From Zhengitettix transpicula (taxonomy: Eukaryota; Arthropoda; Insecta; Orthoptera; Tetrigidae): a DNA stretch of 64,000 nt. Positions 60,656-64,000 of the stretch are shown piece after piece (positions within the stretch are counted from its first letter, which is position 1; each line of letters begins with the position of its first letter). The stretch is from positions 22,292,629 to 22,356,628 of the forward strand of contig CM073592.1 of NCBI GenBank assembly GCA_037074705.1, in the 5' to 3' direction. A program made the translations under genes and the position numbers. Under the pieces are notes generated by a model that ran no database searches, was not told the DNA's origin, and saw only the letters and a list, made by a program, of their open reading frames with translations.

Positions 60656-61225
60656 GATATCTAATATTAATTCGATACATACTTCGTAGACATTGGCCAG
60701 ATTACTCACTATACACTATACAATAATACTATGAAAGAACAAGCTGACGAGAACTGAAACGTCATTAGTATTGCTACATTGAAACATCTCTGAGAAACGG
60801 CATCAAAACACAAATCACTAAGTTTTGGATTTATGAAAAATATAATTTGAAAGAAAATTCAGAAAAGCGCATGTTAAAACTGTTTTTTTAGAGCTATTGT
60901 ATATGTCAACCGCCTTCCTATCTTATTACTTGAAATATAAACCCTCAATTTTTATTACAGATTCATAATGTGGCTAAAAAGTAAAATTATCTCTGTCAAT
61001 TCGTGAGCATTGTCGTTCTAACTAATAAATGCCAAAATTTCAGCAAATAATTTTCAGTGAAAAAAATAATAGAAAATACAAATTAAATATGAAAATAAAC
61101 CTTTGTATTATTTCCCCACCATCTTGACCTCAAGTGGAGTATGAGAATTTTAATTTAATATTTCGTGTTTAAACCCCCACTAAACCCCACAATGGGTAGG
61201 GGTCATTTAGTACAATTGAATATAC

Positions 61226-61265
<40 letters not shown>

Positions 61266-63029
61266 TGTATGTATTGGTTTCCTGCTTTAAATATTTACCG
61301 AATTATTCCTACTTGTAAAGATTCTCACAAAACGTATTTATCATTTTAACTGAAATATTAATCGTCATTAAAAGTGTATAATATCGTCATCAATCTGTAG
61401 CATTCTGATATGTTTTTAATATAAATTTGTAATATAAAATATTGCATTGTTCCTTCACTTTTTGGAATTTTTAGGCGATTTATTTATGAAAATAAATAAA
61501 ATCTTATCGCATATATTATGTAAAATAACACTTGTAAATAATTTTGGTATTTCCTTACCGTAGAAACTCAATTAGTAATATTAATAGCCAGACAAGGTAA
61601 AAGTTTACAACATAAAAAAAACTTTCATACAGTCAGACACGTCTTAAAATGGGGTAAAAATACGTATTGAAACGTTGTTGTGCTGATAAAATGTTTTGTG
61701 ATAAATAAAAAAATTGAGTTATAAAAACAAATGTTAATGGTCGTTAAAGATGTCGAATTATAACGTTTTTTTCAAATTTGTAATATAAAGAATAAATCTT
61801 ATGGGATATTACACAGGTCCTGTTCTTATTACACATCCTTGTGGTTAAAGAAATAAAATCAGAGAACTCAGTTGGTAATTATATTTATAAACTTAATTTT
61901 TTTTTAAAAAAAAAATCACTCCTATGTCACAACTGAGAATCATATAAAAAAGGTAAATATCAATTTTTCTTAAACGTATATATAGGATGAAAAAGCACAA
62001 GAATACAATTATATGTTTTTCAGTAACATTTGCAAAAAAATTGAATAACAATCATATTTGACTTTCACAACTAAATCAAAGGATGATTAACTGTTACTAA
62101 CTGAACGCGTATATTATTCTCAATTAGATGTATTACATGGACTTGTGTGGTTTATTAATACTGGAATGAAACATTGAGGAATCAAATTACTCAATACAAT
62201 ATGATAAATTTACAGTATTAGTTGTTTTTTTTTTGCATATTGGTTCACATTAAATAGAAATTTTACAATTTGTCATCCGATTAAAAAATTATTTCTATAA
62301 TTACAAATAGTGTTAATATATCTGTAATTTCTGCAGTCACTAAATCACAGTGTTCACAGCTCCGTTAATTAAAATAAAATTTTAAAATCAGGTGAAATGA
62401 TGGTAGGGCTATAATTAATTTTCATACAATTAGTTTACGTGCTGTCTGTCATTATACGAGCTTGTTGAAACGGATAATACGTCGTGTAACCTTATTATTT
62501 AGTATATATATATTCTAAATATTATTTTAATAATTATTGTCGGTAGAATATAGGATATCATCATCGTAATCTTTATCTTCAGTATTAATTCCATCCCTGG
62601 AATTGTTTTAAGACCTTTCTGATTGGAATCGTAATTTTTAGTTCCCAATATAAATTATTATTCTCATATTTTTACTAGTATCATAATAATTACGATTGCA
62701 TTTTTACTGTATTTCCGTCATCAAGAGTATCGATATTATGACGATCTTGAACATTCATTTTATCTTTATCTTTATAACTAACAAAATAATTCCATTTTCT
62801 TTTAACTTGTTAATATTATGACAGTTCTATTCGTCATTATAGGAATCAGTAGACGCATAGTGCCAAGTGTTCTATAATTTCCATTAAAATTACCTACGGC
62901 TGTATTTTGTTTTTGTGGAAAACTCTTGTTAGAACGTTGTTTAAATCTGTTGTAGTCTCTACAAATGCGACACGCTTTCCTCCCAATCACTGCAGTATGT
63001 AATTACAGCGGACTTGTAGGAATTTGTCA
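60656..63029. other. AT-rich noncoding DNA with an (AT)n microsatellite
   Basis: The (AT)n run occupies about 61230-61262. A CTGACGA-GAACT-GAAACGTC word at 60744-60763 and an ATTGAAACGTTGTTG word near 61667-61681 are possible relics of the hammerhead-like family, the first with stem II reduced to 5 nt. No gene is seen. Confidence 0.45.
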
Positions 63030-63300
63030 GACGTTTAATGAAAAGTATTTCTCAGGCTAAGGGGCACGTCTTCTCTGGCAAGAAGACAGACGATTACAGC
63101 CTTGTCTTAATGGGTTTCCTGTGCGAAAAGGCTGTCAGCGAATCGGTTCCCCTCGGGAAGAACAAACGTCTTGAAACTATCGTGAGAAAGAACCTTGCAA
63201 GACGTTCGGGTCCTCTAATGACCAGACAGCCTTTGAAAGGGCACAATAAAAGCCTAGAAGCTGCTGTAATTTGTGCGTACAAGCAGTTGGTTCCCTGAAA
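63030..63300 (+). other. GC-richer block with an 86-codon frame of unknown status
   Basis: Open from 63038 to 63298 on the plus strand, with balanced composition and Lys/Arg-rich content, standing out from AT-rich flanks. The opposite strand is also open over 62 codons. I recognise no domain, and no splice or promoter context supports it. It could be an exon fragment, a decayed element or a noncoding island. Confidence 0.25.
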
Positions 63301-64000
63301 ACTGAAATTAGAACTGAGTTCGAACGAGATGAATCCTTTCTGCCTGTAGCCTCACGGAAACTTCAATGTCACGATGGGGAAATCTACTTGGTTATATTTT
63401 TCAGCAGGGATAGAAATTGTTTTTGATTTCTGTTCATATTTTATCCCAAATTGTTTAAATCAAATACGACTTGTAAAAAGAAAGCAATTTCATAATTTTC
63501 AAAATTAGTATATTTTGAATTATTACGGATTGCGCCAATATTATAATATTAATTTTCAATTTTTCCAAAGAAAATATTAATATATTTGAAATGTCGAATT
63601 TAAACAATTAATACGTTTGAAAAATGACAATGTTTTGACTAAAAATCAAGTACAAAAAATTCAATGTTTGATAGAGGGTTAATATTGTATAATGAGTTAC
63701 CTGTAGATGTAAAGAATACAAATAGTGTAGATGTATTTTTAAAAAAATTATTGATACAGATAAAAAAATAGTGTTAGGTAAGTAGTTGTATGTATATGTA
63801 ATTTACCTCGAAGCTAAATTGTAAAAATAAATAAATAAATCTGCAACGTAGGTGCGAGGTCTTACCGTCTTGCTGGATTACCGTACGACTTTCACGTATC
63901 CTACTGGAAACCGGTGTACCCAAAGTTTAAATTAATCACAAAGAAATAAACATTTCATTCGAACATATTAAAGACAATCGAGGCAATGTTGTCGAAAGAA
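63301..64000. other. AT-rich noncoding DNA to window end
   Basis: No supported feature; a short AAATAAATAAAT run lies near 63826-63840. Confidence 0.45.

Noticed and set aside
4305..61262. Dinucleotide runs as possible CRISPR or satellite arrays
   Set aside because: They are simple (GA), (CA), (GT) and (TA) microsatellites without spacers or longer repeat units.

Overview
The window looks like nuclear DNA from an arthropod, most likely an insect with a large, AT-rich, repeat-laden genome. A polyneopteran such as a cockroach, termite or stick insect is my guess, at low confidence. Supporting signs are long AT-rich tracts, many dinucleotide microsatellites, tRNA-derived SINEs, an A-tailed retroposon family, a mariner-type transposase relic and Penelope-type hammerhead-like repeats. 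I found no convincing protein-coding gene, no intact tRNA or rRNA gene and no CRISPR array. The longest open frames (140-174 codons) lie in GC-rich islands or inside repeats and match no family I recognise. The window is best read as intergenic or intronic.

Four kinds of content stand out. (1) A dispersed A-tailed retroposon, called family X here (about 530-570 bp when complete), has eleven recognisable copies: near 5.1, 9.5, 9.9, 18.1, 37.6, 38.0, 44.0, 46.6, 50.9, 53.8 and 56.1 kb. Three are bounded by exact 12-14 bp target-site duplications. Its internal frames generate most of the recurring small ORFs. (2) About a dozen copies of a short motif combine a CUGANGA-like core, a stem-loop and GAAACGTH. 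They often sit as head-to-head pairs inside foldback elements (7.7, 43.5, 44.5, 59.1 kb). The layout matches a minimal, dimer-forming hammerhead ribozyme of the kind reported in Penelope-like retroelements; the copies at 59.25 and 59.57 kb keep the core. (3) Other repeats include a tRNA-SINE pair at 20.6-20.9 kb, a SINE lacking its B box at 26.75 kb, a 44-bp-arm near-perfect hairpin at 60.0 kb, a roughly 290-bp foldback at 32.6-32.9 kb, an inverted-repeat pair at 22.2/25.3 kb, and a decayed mariner-type transposase 3' end at 47.6-47.9 kb. (4) Some twenty GC-rich islands of 200-1300 bp stand in the AT-rich background. They carry dense binding-site-like words: paired POU octamers at 54.7-54.8 kb, an EBF/COE palindrome at 36.1 kb, an inverted Sox pair at 31.3 kb, paired GATA sites at 24.15 kb, a CTCF-like word at 57.75 kb and recurrent TGACGTCA palindromes. 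I infer candidate enhancers or conserved noncoding elements, possibly around a developmental regulator outside the window. No comparison was possible here.

The rest is AT-rich unique sequence and decayed repeats. The GC islands, foldbacks and retroposon copies alternate without operon-like or exon-intron organisation that I can support.
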